This document shows, piece after piece, positions 35,857 through 44,402 of a stretch of 64,000 nucleotides of DNA (the stretch's first letter is position 1; the number at the start of each line of letters is the position of its first letter). The stretch spans positions 62,001 through 126,000 of the forward strand of contig CAWIPM010000003.1 in assembly GCA_963838035.1 (NCBI GenBank), in the 5' to 3' direction. Below the pieces are notes generated by a model that did not search any database, had not been told where the DNA came from, and saw nothing but the letters and a program-made list of their open reading frames with translations. The DNA is from CAVVNN01 sp963838035. Lineage in GTDB: Bacteria; Actinomycetota; Thermoleophilia; Solirubrobacterales; 70-9. The translations under genes were made by a program, and so were the position numbers.

Positions 35857-38800
35857 ATGAACCGTCGTCTCAGCACAACCAGGCAATCCTGGCTCGTGCT
35901 GGGCGGATGGATGCTGGCGGTCACGGCCCTGGGGCTACTCGGCACGGGGATCGCCGCGCGACTTTCGCCGACCTCGCTGCTCGTGCCCGGCACTCCGTCG
36001 GCCCGCGCCCACGCGATGCTCGACCGCCAGTTCGGCAACTCGGTGCCGGTGACGGTGCTGCTCCAGGGCCCGGCGGGCGCGATCGATCGCCAAGGGCCGC
36101 GCCTCGCGGCGGCGCTTCGCCGCGAGGGCAGGGTGCAGGTGATGTCGCCGTGGGACTCAGGCGGCGGGCTGGGCAGCCTGCGGCCGCGGCCGACGGCGGC
36201 GCTGATCGTGGCCGGCTTCGAGCGACCCCAGTCCGAAGCCATGAGCGAGGTCGTGCCGGCCGCCCAGCGGGTGGTCCGCGAGGACGTGCGGCCGCCGCTG
36301 CGCGCCCACGTGGGCGGCGTCGCCGCGATCGCCGCCGCGATCCAGCGGGATGCGCTCGCCGCCACGCGGCAGGCCGAGCTGCTGGTGACGCCGATCCTGG
36401 TGATCGTGCTGCTGCTCGTCTTCCGCAGCCCCGTGGCGGCCGCGGTGCCGCTGATGATGGGCGCCGCCACCGTACTGGCAGGGCGCGGCCTGCTGCTGCT
36501 CAGTAGCTACGCGATGTCGATCAACTCTCTCGCCGTCGCGATCGCCTCGATGATGGGACTGGCGCTGGGAGTGGACTACGCGCTGCTGATGGTCTCGCGC
36601 TTTCGTCAAGAGCGCGACGCTGGGGCCGATGTCGACGCCGCAACAGCGACGGCGGCACGGGCTGCGGGGCGAACCATCGTCTTCGCCGGCGGAACCCTGG
36701 CGCTGGCCATGCTCACGGCGGCCTTCGTCGCGCCCGGAGACCTTCTCGGCTCGGTCGCAGCCGGCGTCGTCGTCTCCGCCCTGCTCAGTGTCCTGCTGGC
36801 GATCTCCGTGCTGCCGACGCTGCTCCGCACGCTGTCGCCTTATCTCGAGCGCTGGCGCCTGCCCAGCACGGGGCGGGGCGAGCGCCTGCTCGGCCTGGCC
36901 GGAGGGCTGATCGCCCGGCCCTGGATCGCGATCCCTCTGATCGTGGCGCCGATGCTCGCCATCGCTGCGCCGGCGAACGCACTCAGGATGGGGCCTCCCG
37001 ACCCGAGCCAGCTGCCACGGTCCGACCCCACCCGGCAGGGCTTCGAAGCGCTGCGGCGAGTCATCGGCCCCGGCTGGGCGGCGCCGATCGTGGTCGTCGC
37101 CACAGCCCGCCACGGGGTGATCTCCGAACCCGGCCGTCTGAGGGCGATCTCGCACTGGCAGGATCGGGTCGCCCGCGAGCCGGACGTGGCCGCGGTGATC
37201 GGCCCGGCATCGCTGCAGGAAGCCGAAGGCCCACTCCATACGACGCAGCGCACCTACGAATCGGCGCCGACGAAGCTGGCGAGTGCGCAGCGCGGCATCG
37301 CTTCGCTGCGCTCGGGCCTGCGCCGCGCCGACGACGGCGTGGCACAGCTCCGCGCCGGCCTGGGTACGGCGGCTGCGGGAGCCGCGGAGATCGCGACCGG
37401 GACACAGGACACGCAGGGCGGGGCGACGCGCCTCAGGGCCGGCCTGGGACGGGCCGGTGCGGGGGCGGGGCGGCTCTCGGCCGGGCTCGATCGCGCGGTG
37501 CGCGGCGCCGACCGCCTGATCGAGGGGCAGAGGCGCCTCAGCCGCGGAGCAGGACGGTTGGCGCGCGGCGTTCGCAGGCTCGACGAGACGCTGCGCGGCT
37601 CGCTCGCCCAGCTGCGCGCAGTCGCCGCCCAGCTGCGCACCTGGGCCACCTGGATCAGGTCGCTGCGGGTTCCCACCGAAGTGGCGGCGGAACGCCTCGA
37701 ACTCGCGGTGCAGGAACTCAATGACATGACCGTGGGCCGCAGCGACCCGCGCTATGCCGAGCTGGTCAACGTCATCCGGGAAGCGTCGGCGCTCATCGGC
37801 GCACCGCCCGGAGCCGTCCCTGCTGAAGGAGATCCCCCGCTGCCTGCCGGCGTCGCCCGGTCACTGGCGGCGGCGATCGTCGAGATTCAGGAACAGCTGG
37901 CCAGCTCCATGGAATCGCTGGCATCTCTGCCCGATCGTCTCCAGCAGCTCGCAAACGGCGTCGGTCGGCTGCGGGCCGGCGCCAACCTGGTGGCGGCCGG
38001 CGCACGGAGCTCCGAACGCGGCGGCCGCGAGCTGCGCTCGGCCCTGCGGCGGCTGGCGCGCGGCGGCCACCGCCTCGATCATGGCGTCGAGAGCGCGCGC
38101 ACCGGCAGCGGGCACCTCGCCGCCGGGCTCGGCGCGATCGCCTCCGGGGCCGACCGCCTTTCCGGCGAACTACGCGGCGGACGGGGGCGCAGCCGAGAGC
38201 TGGCAGCCGGGCTCGCCAAGCCACAGGGGCCGCTGAGCGAGTACGCGGTTGTCCTCCATGGCTACCAACGCGGCTACGACACGCTGCGGGCTCGCTCGCC
38301 GGGGGCGATCGACTCCGGCTACCTGATGCTCGCGGCGCTCGACGGGACCGTGCCGGCGACGCGCGAACAGATCGCGCAGGTCGTCAATGTCGACGGCGGC
38401 GGCCAGACGGTGCGGATGCTGGTCGTCCCGGCGACGGGACCGAGTACCCCCTCCACAGTCCGTCTCAGCCGGCACCTGCAAGGCCAGCTGCCGGCGCTAG
38501 CCGGCGCCAGCGGCACCAAGGTGGCGATCGGCGAAGGCGCGCAGAGCCTCGCCGACTACACCAACGCCACCATGTCCCGCCTCCCTTGGCTCGTCGTCGC
38601 GCTCTCGCTGGTTGCCATCGCGATGCTGATCATGGTGGTGCGCTCGCTGCTGCTGCCACTCGTCGCTGTCGCCCTGAACCTGCTCACGATCGCCGCCGCG
38701 TTCGGCGCCCTGAAGCTCTTCTTCGGTTTGGACCTGCTGGTCGGCCCTCGCTACGTCGACGCGATCTCGGCCGCCGGGGTGCTCACGATCATGTTCGTCC

Positions 38801-39627
38801 TCTCGATCGACTACGAGGTGTTCCTGCTCACCCGAATGCGGGAGGCCTGGCTCCAAACGCGGGACCACGCCTACGCGATCGAATACGGCCTGCGACACAC
38901 CGCGGGCGTGATAACCGGAGCGGCGATGATCATGAGCTCGGTCTTCCTCGCCTTCGCGACCGCCGACATCGCCTCGCTGCAGCAGTTCGGCGCCGGGCTC
39001 ACCTTCGCCGTCGCCCTCGACGCGACCGTGATTCGGCTCGTGCTGCTGCCGGCGATCATGCGCGCGCTGGGCCCGCGGGCATGGTGGCTCCCGGGCTGGC
39101 TCGATCGCAGGCTCCCCGAGTTCGACCACGGCGCGGCCGTCCCCTCCCCGGCTCTCGCCGAGCCGCCGGGGAGGCCCGCAATCCGCGAGCTGGAGATCGT
39201 CTCCCACGCGGAGCACAGCTGCATGCTTGAGCTACTCGACGAACTCGACGAGGCCGGAGCGGCTCGGGATGCCGGGCGGATCGCGCGACTGGCCCGCGAA
39301 CTGCGCGCAATCGCCGAGCCCCACTTCCGCTACGAGCAGCGGGCGCTGTTCCCACGGCTCGCCGGCGCCCTCGGCCCCGATCGCGTCGAACGCCTCTACG
39401 CCGAGCAGGACGACTTGGTCGCGGCGCTGCGGCAGATCGAAGCGCTCGCTCGGCCGGGCCGGATCCACGAGTCGGTGGGCGCGGAGGCGCGGAGGCTGGT
39501 GCGGGCGGCGCGCGCGTCCGTTGAGAGCTGCGATGCGGCCTGCGAAGCGATCGAGTCCCAGCCCGAAGCGCTCGCCGAGCGGGTGCTGGCGGCGCGAGCT
39601 CTGGCCATGGCAGCCGTTGCATCGTGA
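35857..39627 (+). CDS. MMPL/RND-type transporter fused to a C-terminal hemerythrin-like domain
   Basis: 1256 residues. Two MMPL halves are seen. The first has helices around 165-310, including MGLALGVDYALLMVSRFRQE. The second has helices around 910-1070, including SIDYEVFLLTRMREAWLQTR, where the acidic residues suit proton coupling. A long extracytoplasmic insert carries repeats of the L..G...L..GL type (coiled, tape-measure-like). From about residue 1112 a helical domain follows with H1117, H1120 (HAEHSCML) and H1156-x3-E1160 (EPHFRYEQRALFP). These are ligand positions of HHE hemerythrin-like domains. The transporter probably exports lipids or drugs; the appended domain could sense oxygen, NO or iron. 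It is repressed presumably by the divergent TetR protein. Confidence 0.85.
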   Translation: MNRRLSTTRQSWLVLGGWMLAVTALGLLGTGIAARLSPTSLLVPGTPSARAHAMLDRQFGNSVPVTVLLQGPAGAIDRQGPRLAAALRREGRVQVMSPWDSGGGLGSLRPRPTAALIVAGFERPQSEAMSEVVPAAQRVVREDVRPPLRAHVGGVAAIAAAIQRDALAATRQAELLVTPILVIVLLLVFRSPVAAAVPLMMGAATVLAGRGLLLLSSYAMSINSLAVAIASMMGLALGVDYALLMVSRFRQERDAGADVDAATATAARAAGRTIVFAGGTLALAMLTAAFVAPGDLLGSVAAGVVVSALLSVLLAISVLPTLLRTLSPYLERWRLPSTGRGERLLGLAGGLIARPWIAIPLIVAPMLAIAAPANALRMGPPDPSQLPRSDPTRQGFEALRRVIGPGWAAPIVVVATARHGVISEPGRLRAISHWQDRVAREPDVAAVIGPASLQEAEGPLHTTQRTYESAPTKLASAQRGIASLRSGLRRADDGVAQLRAGLGTAAAGAAEIATGTQDTQGGATRLRAGLGRAGAGAGRLSAGLDRAVRGADRLIEGQRRLSRGAGRLARGVRRLDETLRGSLAQLRAVAAQLRTWATWIRSLRVPTEVAAERLELAVQELNDMTVGRSDPRYAELVNVIREASALIGAPPGAVPAEGDPPLPAGVARSLAAAIVEIQEQLASSMESLASLPDRLQQLANGVGRLRAGANLVAAGARSSERGGRELRSALRRLARGGHRLDHGVESARTGSGHLAAGLGAIASGADRLSGELRGGRGRSRELAAGLAKPQGPLSEYAVVLHGYQRGYDTLRARSPGAIDSGYLMLAALDGTVPATREQIAQVVNVDGGGQTVRMLVVPATGPSTPSTVRLSRHLQGQLPALAGASGTKVAIGEGAQSLADYTNATMSRLPWLVVALSLVAIAMLIMVVRSLLLPLVAVALNLLTIAAAFGALKLFFGLDLLVGPRYVDAISAAGVLTIMFVLSIDYEVFLLTRMREAWLQTRDHAYAIEYGLRHTAGVITGAAMIMSSVFLAFATADIASLQQFGAGLTFAVALDATVIRLVLLPAIMRALGPRAWWLPGWLDRRLPEFDHGAAVPSPALAEPPGRPAIRELEIVSHAEHSCMLELLDELDEAGAARDAGRIARLARELRAIAEPHFRYEQRALFPRLAGALGPDRVERLYAEQDDLVAALRQIEALARPGRIHESVGAEARRLVRAARASVESCDAACEAIESQPEALAERVLAARALAMAAVAS

Positions 39628-39718
39628 CCTGAAGTGGGAGGAGGGCCTCCGCCTACACGCCGGACAGGCTCTCGCCCTGCCCTCGAGCACCAGTGATCAC
39701 GTCCCGCCGCTGCCACTG

Positions 39719-39807
39719 ATGCTGGTCCTCGACGCGAGCGTCGCCGTGGCGGCATGCGCGGCGACGAGCGGCTCGGGTTTGTGGTGACGCCAGCCGAGCT
39801 GTGAAAT
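39719..39807 (+). pseudogene. Fragment of a PIN-domain (VapC-like) toxin gene
   Basis: MLVLDASVAVAACA is the first strand of PIN ribonucleases with the catalytic aspartate. After a one-base shift, GDERLGFVVTPAEL follows and stops. Only about 28 residues remain of about 130; no antitoxin gene is adjacent. Confidence 0.4.
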
Positions 39808-39928
39808 TGGCGGGCTGATGCGCGGCGATCACGAAGTCGATCGCTCGCCCCAAGCCGATCGCCCACATTCGCCCACGGCAAGCGGAGCTCACCGGAACGA
39901 GGCGCCGGCATCCGGCATCCTTATCGGC

Positions 39929-40513
39929 GTGGCCGCCGCACAGGATTTGCCGGTTCTTGAGCTGCCCGACGGCACCGCGTGGGCCCGTTGGCTGGGCGCC
40001 AATCACGCCCAGTCGGCGGGTGTATGGCTGAAGATCGCCAAGAAGGGCTCCCTGAAGGCCACCGTTACGCAGGCGGAAGCGATCGACGAGGCGGTCTGCT
40101 TCGGGTGGATCGACGGGCAGCTTGGCCGCCTCAATGAGTACTTCTTCCTGCAACGCTTCACGCCTCGGCGACCGCGCAGCAGATGGTCGGCGGTCAACCG
40201 GGAGCGCGCTCGGCGGCTGATCGTCGAAGGCCGCATGAAGGGGGCAGGCCTCGCTGAGTATCAAGCCGCGGAGGCTGACGGACGACTCGATGATGCCTAT
40301 GCGCCGCAAAGCAAGGCCACGGTTCCAGAGGACCTTCAGGCAGCACTCCACGAGCACCCTGAGGCCAACGAGTTCTTCCAGACGCTTGGGAGCGCCGAGC
40401 GTTACAAGTTCCTGTACCGGCTACATCACACCAATGACCCCAAGCGCCGTGCTGAGCGGATTGCGCACTACACCGAGTTGCTGAGCCAGCGCAAGACTCT
40501 TGCTCGCGATTAG
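39929..40513 (+). CDS. YdeI/OmpD-associated-like protein
   Basis: 194 residues from GTG 39929. ELPDGTAWARWLGANHAQSA, GVWLKIAKKGS, AIDEAVCFGWIDGQ, FTPRRPRSRWSAVNRERARR and the C-terminal helices are the conserved blocks of the YdeI family (DUF1801-related N-terminal part plus a C-terminal YdeI domain). In some bacteria members are linked to peptide or bacteriocin tolerance; the mechanism is unknown. Stand-alone gene. Upstream in-frame residues are low-complexity, so the internal GTG is preferred. Confidence 0.8.
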   Translation: MAAAQDLPVLELPDGTAWARWLGANHAQSAGVWLKIAKKGSLKATVTQAEAIDEAVCFGWIDGQLGRLNEYFFLQRFTPRRPRSRWSAVNRERARRLIVEGRMKGAGLAEYQAAEADGRLDDAYAPQSKATVPEDLQAALHEHPEANEFFQTLGSAERYKFLYRLHHTNDPKRRAERIAHYTELLSQRKTLARD

Positions 40514-40712
40514 ACCGGTCGCCGCGACCTCGATGGGGCGTTGACCCTTACCGCTGTTGAGCGACGCGACCAGCACTGACGTCGCGGCCACGGGACGGCT
40601 GGATCTGCTCGACGATCCGAGAGTCCACGCTCGCTTCGGACGAGAAGCGCCGCTCCTCGTCTAAGGAGCCGTCTGGAGCGCGCTTCGAGGGGTCTTGCCC
40701 CACTCCTTGACA

Positions 40713-40857
40713 TCAGGCCGAGGAACCCTCCTCGGTCGCGAGGAGGTCGATCTTCGGCGCCCGGTAGTGCATCGGCAGGACCCAGGGCGGCACCAGCCGC
40801 GCGACGATCGCCGCCGCAAGCGACTTCCCCGGCGTTGCGCCCGACTGCTTGGGAGCG
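40713..40857 (-). pseudogene. C-terminal fragment of an MBL-fold metal-dependent hydrolase
   Basis: Immediately after the SDR stop, the frame reads AAAIVARLVPPWVLPMHYRA, then PKIDLLATEEGSSA and a stop. The V.P.HYR....D.L pattern is the C-terminal end of UPF0173/beta-lactamase-fold hydrolases with the last metal-ligand histidine. The rest of the gene is absent. Confidence 0.4.
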
Positions 40858-41619
40858 CTACCCGGCTACCATGCCCCCGTCGGCCACGAGCGGGTGGCCG
40901 GTAACGAAGGATGCGGCGTCGGAGCAGAGCCAGATCGCGGCCTCGGCCATCTCCTCGGGAGCGCCCATCCGCCCGACCGGCTCCAGGGCGGTGAACTGCG
41001 CTTCGGCCTCTGGATCCCCGCCGGTGATGCGATCGACCATCGGGGTGCGAATGACCCCGGGACAGAGCGCATTGACCCGGATTCCCGACTGCGCATACTC
41101 GAGGGCTGCCGTGCGGGTCAGCTGCACGATGCCCCCTTTCGATGCGGTGTAAGCCGGCAGGTTGGGGAAGCCGACGAGACCCGCGATCGAGGCGCAGTTG
41201 ACGATTGCGCCGCCGCCCTGCTCGAGCATCTGGGGGATCTCGTGCTTCATGCAGAGCCAGACGCCCTTGAGGTTGACTGCGATGGTTCGGTCCCAGTTCT
41301 CTTCGCTGCACTCGGCCGTGGCCGCCATCTCGCCCTCGATCCCGGCGTTGTTGAAAGCACAGTCCAGGCGGCCATAGGTCGCGACCGCTCGCTCGACCAT
41401 CTCCCTCACCTCACCGCCAACCGCGACGTCAGCCTGGACGAAGAACGCCTCTCCGCCCTGCTCCTCAATCGCGCGCACCGTCTCCTGCGCGCCGTCGGCA
41501 TCGACGTCGGCGACGACCACCCGCGCCCCCTCCCTGGCGAACGCCAGCGCGGAGGCCCGGCCGATCCCCGAGCCTGCGCCTGTCACGAGAGCCACCTTCT
41601 CCGCAAACATGCCAGGCAT
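40858..41619 (-). CDS. Short-chain dehydrogenase/reductase (SDR)
   Basis: 253 residues with every classical SDR element: VALVTGAGSGIGRASALAFA (nucleotide binding), CAFNNAGIEGEM (NNAG), IVNCASIAGLVG (catalytic Ser), PAYTASKGGIVQLTR (YxxxK), and the C terminus VTGHPLVADGGMVAG. VVVADVDAD after the second strand suggests NAD rather than NADP. Glucose-1-dehydrogenase/3-oxoacyl-ACP reductase-like; substrate unknown. The start may be ATG 41619 or the in-frame ATG 41610 (MFAEKVAL). Confidence 0.9.
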   Translation of the reverse strand: MPGMFAEKVALVTGAGSGIGRASALAFAREGARVVVADVDADGAQETVRAIEEQGGEAFFVQADVAVGGEVREMVERAVATYGRLDCAFNNAGIEGEMAATAECSEENWDRTIAVNLKGVWLCMKHEIPQMLEQGGGAIVNCASIAGLVGFPNLPAYTASKGGIVQLTRTAALEYAQSGIRVNALCPGVIRTPMVDRITGGDPEAEAQFTALEPVGRMGAPEEMAEAAIWLCSDAASFVTGHPLVADGGMVAG

Positions 41620-41865
41620 CGCTCAGCTCCTCGGCACCGGGCGCTCGGCCGCCGTGAATCGCCCTGTGACGCGTACGCTCATCGCAGCGAAGCTACCCGT
41701 TCAAACGCACTGAGCGCATCCGTGCAAGCTGCTTGTGGACCCTCCGTAACGATTACTGACTGGCATGCAGGAGAGGACTGCCGGCCGGTTCAAGCCGGGC
41801 CTCGCATTGCATACCGACGTCGCTTCGCTACGGTGGGGCCTTCCAACCTCAACGCGGAGGAACGG

Positions 41866-42339
41866 ATGAAGGCACCGACGCAGATGGTTGCCGCGATCGC
41901 CACAGTCTCTTGCCTGGTCGCGGCAGGAACCGCGCTCGCCTCTCCTCAGGCCGGCTCCTACACCGGGGCCACCTCGCAGACGGGGGGAACCGTGACGTTC
42001 CGGGTCTCGAAAAGCGGCACCGATGTGAAGGGGTTCTCGGCCGAGATGTTCGTGACCTGCACACAGGGCACGGCGATCCAGGACATTCATCTGCACGTCA
42101 ATCCGACACCGGACATGAAGATCCACAAAGGAGCATTCGGCTTCCACAGCAAATTCACGATCGACAATGGCACGACGGTCATAGCCAACGGCAACGGAGT
42201 CCTGAGCGGCAAGTTCACGTCGAAGAAGAAGGCAACCGGAAGCTTCCATTTCCCGTGGACCTTCGACAACCGCGCGGGCTCATTCAAGGGCTTCCGCTGC
42301 GACGCCGGCAAGGTGACATTCCAGGCTTCAGCCCGGTAG
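41866..42339 (+). CDS. Small secreted beta-sandwich protein
   Basis: 157 residues. Signal peptide MKAPTQMVAAIATVSCLVAA, with cleavage likely after ALA. The mature part begins SPQAGSYTGATSQTGGTVTF and contains strand-rich segments and two cysteines (FVTCTQG, GFRCDAG). Proteins beginning G.Y.G.TSQ...V.F.V are common, uncharacterised secreted proteins in Solirubrobacterales. Ribosome-binding site GCGGAGG six bases before the ATG. It is followed closely by the NlpC/P60 gene. Confidence 0.7.
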   Translation: MKAPTQMVAAIATVSCLVAAGTALASPQAGSYTGATSQTGGTVTFRVSKSGTDVKGFSAEMFVTCTQGTAIQDIHLHVNPTPDMKIHKGAFGFHSKFTIDNGTTVIANGNGVLSGKFTSKKKATGSFHFPWTFDNRAGSFKGFRCDAGKVTFQASAR

Positions 42340-42378
42340 CGCCGCCCGCCGAGGCAGACCGCTGAGGGAGACGCCCTG

Positions 42379-42957
42379 ATGAGGAGATTCCAGATCGCGA
42401 TCAAGTGGCGACAGATTTCGGCGCTGGCAGTGGCCGCGACCCTGACGCTCGGTGCCGGGGCCGCCCAGGCCGAACCCGTCCTTCTCCCAGCGGGGCCGGG
42501 GCAATGCCTCCCCGGGGTCTTCGGCGTGGAAACGAACAGCGAGACCTGCGGCTCGGTCCTCAACAATGGAAGGGCCGTCGCTCCCCCAGGCGCGCCCGCG
42601 CCGGTGAAGGAGGTGATCGCCGCCGCAAACCGCATCCGCCACCGGCCATACGTCTGGGGAGGCGGGCACCTCGGCTGGCGCTCGCGCGGCTATGACTGCT
42701 CTGGGGCGGTCGGCTACGCGCTGCACGGCGGCGGGCTGCTCGACACCACCCTCGTCTCCGGCCAGCTCGCGGACTGGGGCGTGGACGGAGTCGGTCGCTG
42801 GATAACCATCTATGCGAATGCCGAGCACGTGTTCATGGTCGTCGCCGGCCTGCGCTACGACACCCGCGACGACCCTTCCGGCGCGTCCGGCCCCCGCTGG
42901 CACCCGCAGATGGCCGCCCCGGCCGGATTCGTCGCCCGCCACCCGCCTGGCCTGTAG
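42379..42957 (+). CDS. NlpC/P60-family cell-wall peptidase
   Basis: 192 residues with a signal peptide (SALAVAATLTLGAGAAQA). IRHRPYVWGGGHLGWRSRGY, then DCSGAVGYALHGG carries the catalytic cysteine in the usual Y.WGG...DCSG motif. ITIYANAEHVFMVVAGLRYD carries the catalytic histidine. These enzymes cut peptide bonds in peptidoglycan outside the cell. No substrate-binding domain is attached. Same strand as and 39 bases after the small secreted protein, so possibly co-transcribed. Confidence 0.82.
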   Translation: MRRFQIAIKWRQISALAVAATLTLGAGAAQAEPVLLPAGPGQCLPGVFGVETNSETCGSVLNNGRAVAPPGAPAPVKEVIAAANRIRHRPYVWGGGHLGWRSRGYDCSGAVGYALHGGGLLDTTLVSGQLADWGVDGVGRWITIYANAEHVFMVVAGLRYDTRDDPSGASGPRWHPQMAAPAGFVARHPPGL

Positions 42958-43010
42958 GCGCCTGCGACCGAGCCGGCAGGAAACCGGCGGCGCCGGACGA
43001 ACGAGCGAGG

Positions 43011-43763
43011 ATGGACACGGCATCCCGCCGGGATCGCCGCCGCGAGCTGTGGCTGCGGCGCGCGCAGGAAGTCAGCGACGCGTTCGGGCTGGTGCTGCTG
43101 CTCGTCCTCCTCACCTACGTGCTCGCCTCGCTGTTGGAGAACCGCGGCTGGGCCTCGGTGCTGCTGACCGCCGTAACCGGCACCACTTCGGTGGTTGCCC
43201 TGACCAGCTCGCAGGCGCGCGCCGGCACCGTGCGGATGGCGATCTGGCTCTCGGCGCTGACCGTGGCGTTGGCGACCGTCGGCGCCGCCTCCGGCGAGCG
43301 CTCCTGGCTCAACCTCGCGTCCGCGATCCAGGTCGCGCTGCTGACCGTGGCGATGCTCGCCGTGCTTCGCCGGGTGGTCAGCGCGACCGAAGTCGGGTTC
43401 CGCACGATCCTCGGCGCGATCAGCGTCTACACCGTGCTGGGGCTTCTCTTCACCTTCCTCTACGGGCTCGTCGATCGCGTCCAGGGCGGCCCCTTCTTCG
43501 AAGGCGTCGCCCACCCGCAAAGCTCGGACTTCATCTTCTTCAGCTACACGACGCTGACCACCACCGGCTTCGGCAACCTGGTGCCCGGTGGCCAGCCAGG
43601 CCGGATGCTCTCGGGGCTGGAGATGATGATCGGCCAGATCTTCCTCGTCACCCTGGTCGCGGGCCTGGTCAGCCTCTGGCGACCCGGCGAGGGCCTCCGT
43701 CGCCGCCGCGCCCGGCCGGCGGGAACTCAGCCGGAGAGCACCGAGCCCAGCTCGGCGAGCTGA
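43011..43763 (+). CDS. Two-pore-type potassium channel-like protein (Ion_trans_2)
   Basis: 250 residues. Helices at about 22-95 and 100-125 precede a pore module. IFFSYTTLTTTGFGNLVPGG contains the selectivity-filter pattern TTxTTxGFG, followed by the last helix (MMIGQIFLVTLVAGLVSLW). The residue after GFG is Asn, not the usual Asp. Such proteins conduct K+ or, with altered filters, other monovalent cations. There is no regulatory ligand domain. Its end overlaps the ArsR gene on the opposite strand by 37 bases. Confidence 0.8.
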   Translation: MDTASRRDRRRELWLRRAQEVSDAFGLVLLLVLLTYVLASLLENRGWASVLLTAVTGTTSVVALTSSQARAGTVRMAIWLSALTVALATVGAASGERSWLNLASAIQVALLTVAMLAVLRRVVSATEVGFRTILGAISVYTVLGLLFTFLYGLVDRVQGGPFFEGVAHPQSSDFIFFSYTTLTTTGFGNLVPGGQPGRMLSGLEMMIGQIFLVTLVAGLVSLWRPGEGLRRRRARPAGTQPESTEPSSAS

Positions 43764-44056
43764 GTCTCGATCGCGGCGCAGACCCGGTCGCAGAGGTCCA
43801 ACACGGCCGGGTCGGCGATCCGGTACAGCGAGCTGGTGCCCTGCTTGCGGCGCTCGACGAAGCCCTCGGCGCGCAGCGCGGCCAGGTGCTTGGAGACGTT
43901 CTGCTGGGAGGTGCCGAGCGCCTCGGTCAACTCGCCCACGGAGGCCTCCTCGTGGGCGCGCAGCAGGTCGAGGATGCGCAGCCTGGTCGGGTCGGCGAGG
44001 GCGCCGAAACGGCTGGCGATCAACTCGGCGGCGTCGTGATCAAGCGGACTCTTCAT
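43727..44056 (-). CDS. ArsR-family transcriptional regulator
   Basis: 109 residues. ALADPTRLRILDLLRAHEEA, SVGELTEALGTSQQNVSKHL, then AALRAEGFVERRKQGTSSLY is the ArsR winged helix. The C-terminal helix contains LDLCDRVCAAIE, a C-x3-C pair that could sense metal or thiol redox state (as in BigR/SqrR-like proteins, whose cysteines are differently placed). It is divergent from the DUF2892 and MMPL genes, with a palindromic AT-rich site at 44078-44103. Confidence 0.88.
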   Translation of the reverse strand: MKSPLDHDAAELIASRFGALADPTRLRILDLLRAHEEASVGELTEALGTSQQNVSKHLAALRAEGFVERRKQGTSSLYRIADPAVLDLCDRVCAAIETQLAELGSVLSG

Positions 44057-44077
44057 CGTTCTGGTACATTACCAATT

Positions 44078-44103
44078 CACAATTGTTAAGTTGTTAACTT
44101 GTG
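44078..44103. promoter_or_regulatory. Probable ArsR operator
   Basis: The inverted halves CACAATTGTTAA and TTAACTTGTG surround GTTG, in an AT-rich patch unlike the GC-rich surroundings. It sits between the ArsR start (44056) and the DUF2892 start (44127). Confidence 0.6.
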
Positions 44104-44126
44104 AACGGACGGATGAGAAGATAGCG

Positions 44127-44402
44127 ATGCCGACCTACACACCTCAGCGCAGCACGTCGCCCGGGAACATCGTCGTCCCTCCCCGACCGGCGGGCGAAGG
44201 CTGGCCGCTGGAGCGCGTCCTCTTCCTGATGGCGGGGACGATGGCGGGCCTCAGCGCAGTGCTGAGCGCCCTCGTCAACCCGTGGTTCCTGCTGCTGACC
44301 GGCTTCGTCGCGCTCAACCAGCTCGCCTTCGTCGCCTTTGGCAACTGCCCCAGCTCCCTGGTGCTGCGCCGCCTCGGCGTCAAGCCGGCCTGCGAACGAT
44401 GA
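44127..44402 (+). CDS. DUF2892 (YgaP-type transmembrane) protein
   Basis: 91 residues. Two membrane helices (VLFLMAGTMAGLSAVLSALV; WFLLLTGFVALNQLAFVAFG), then NCPSSLVLRRLGVKPACER. G.C.....L..LG...AC is the C-terminal signature of DUF2892. In other bacteria this domain is often found with rhodaneses and sulfur-linked ArsR regulators. ATG 44127 was chosen; an upstream TTG would start inside the operator. Its stop overlaps the MMPL start (ATGA). Confidence 0.82.
   Translation: MPTYTPQRSTSPGNIVVPPRPAGEGWPLERVLFLMAGTMAGLSAVLSALVNPWFLLLTGFVALNQLAFVAFGNCPSSLVLRRLGVKPACER

Noticed and set aside
36157..37239. Long open frame antisense to the MMPL-hemerythrin gene
   Set aside because: It has no family motifs and an arginine/histidine-rich composition typical of antisense frames in GC-rich coding DNA; the plus-strand protein is clearly real.
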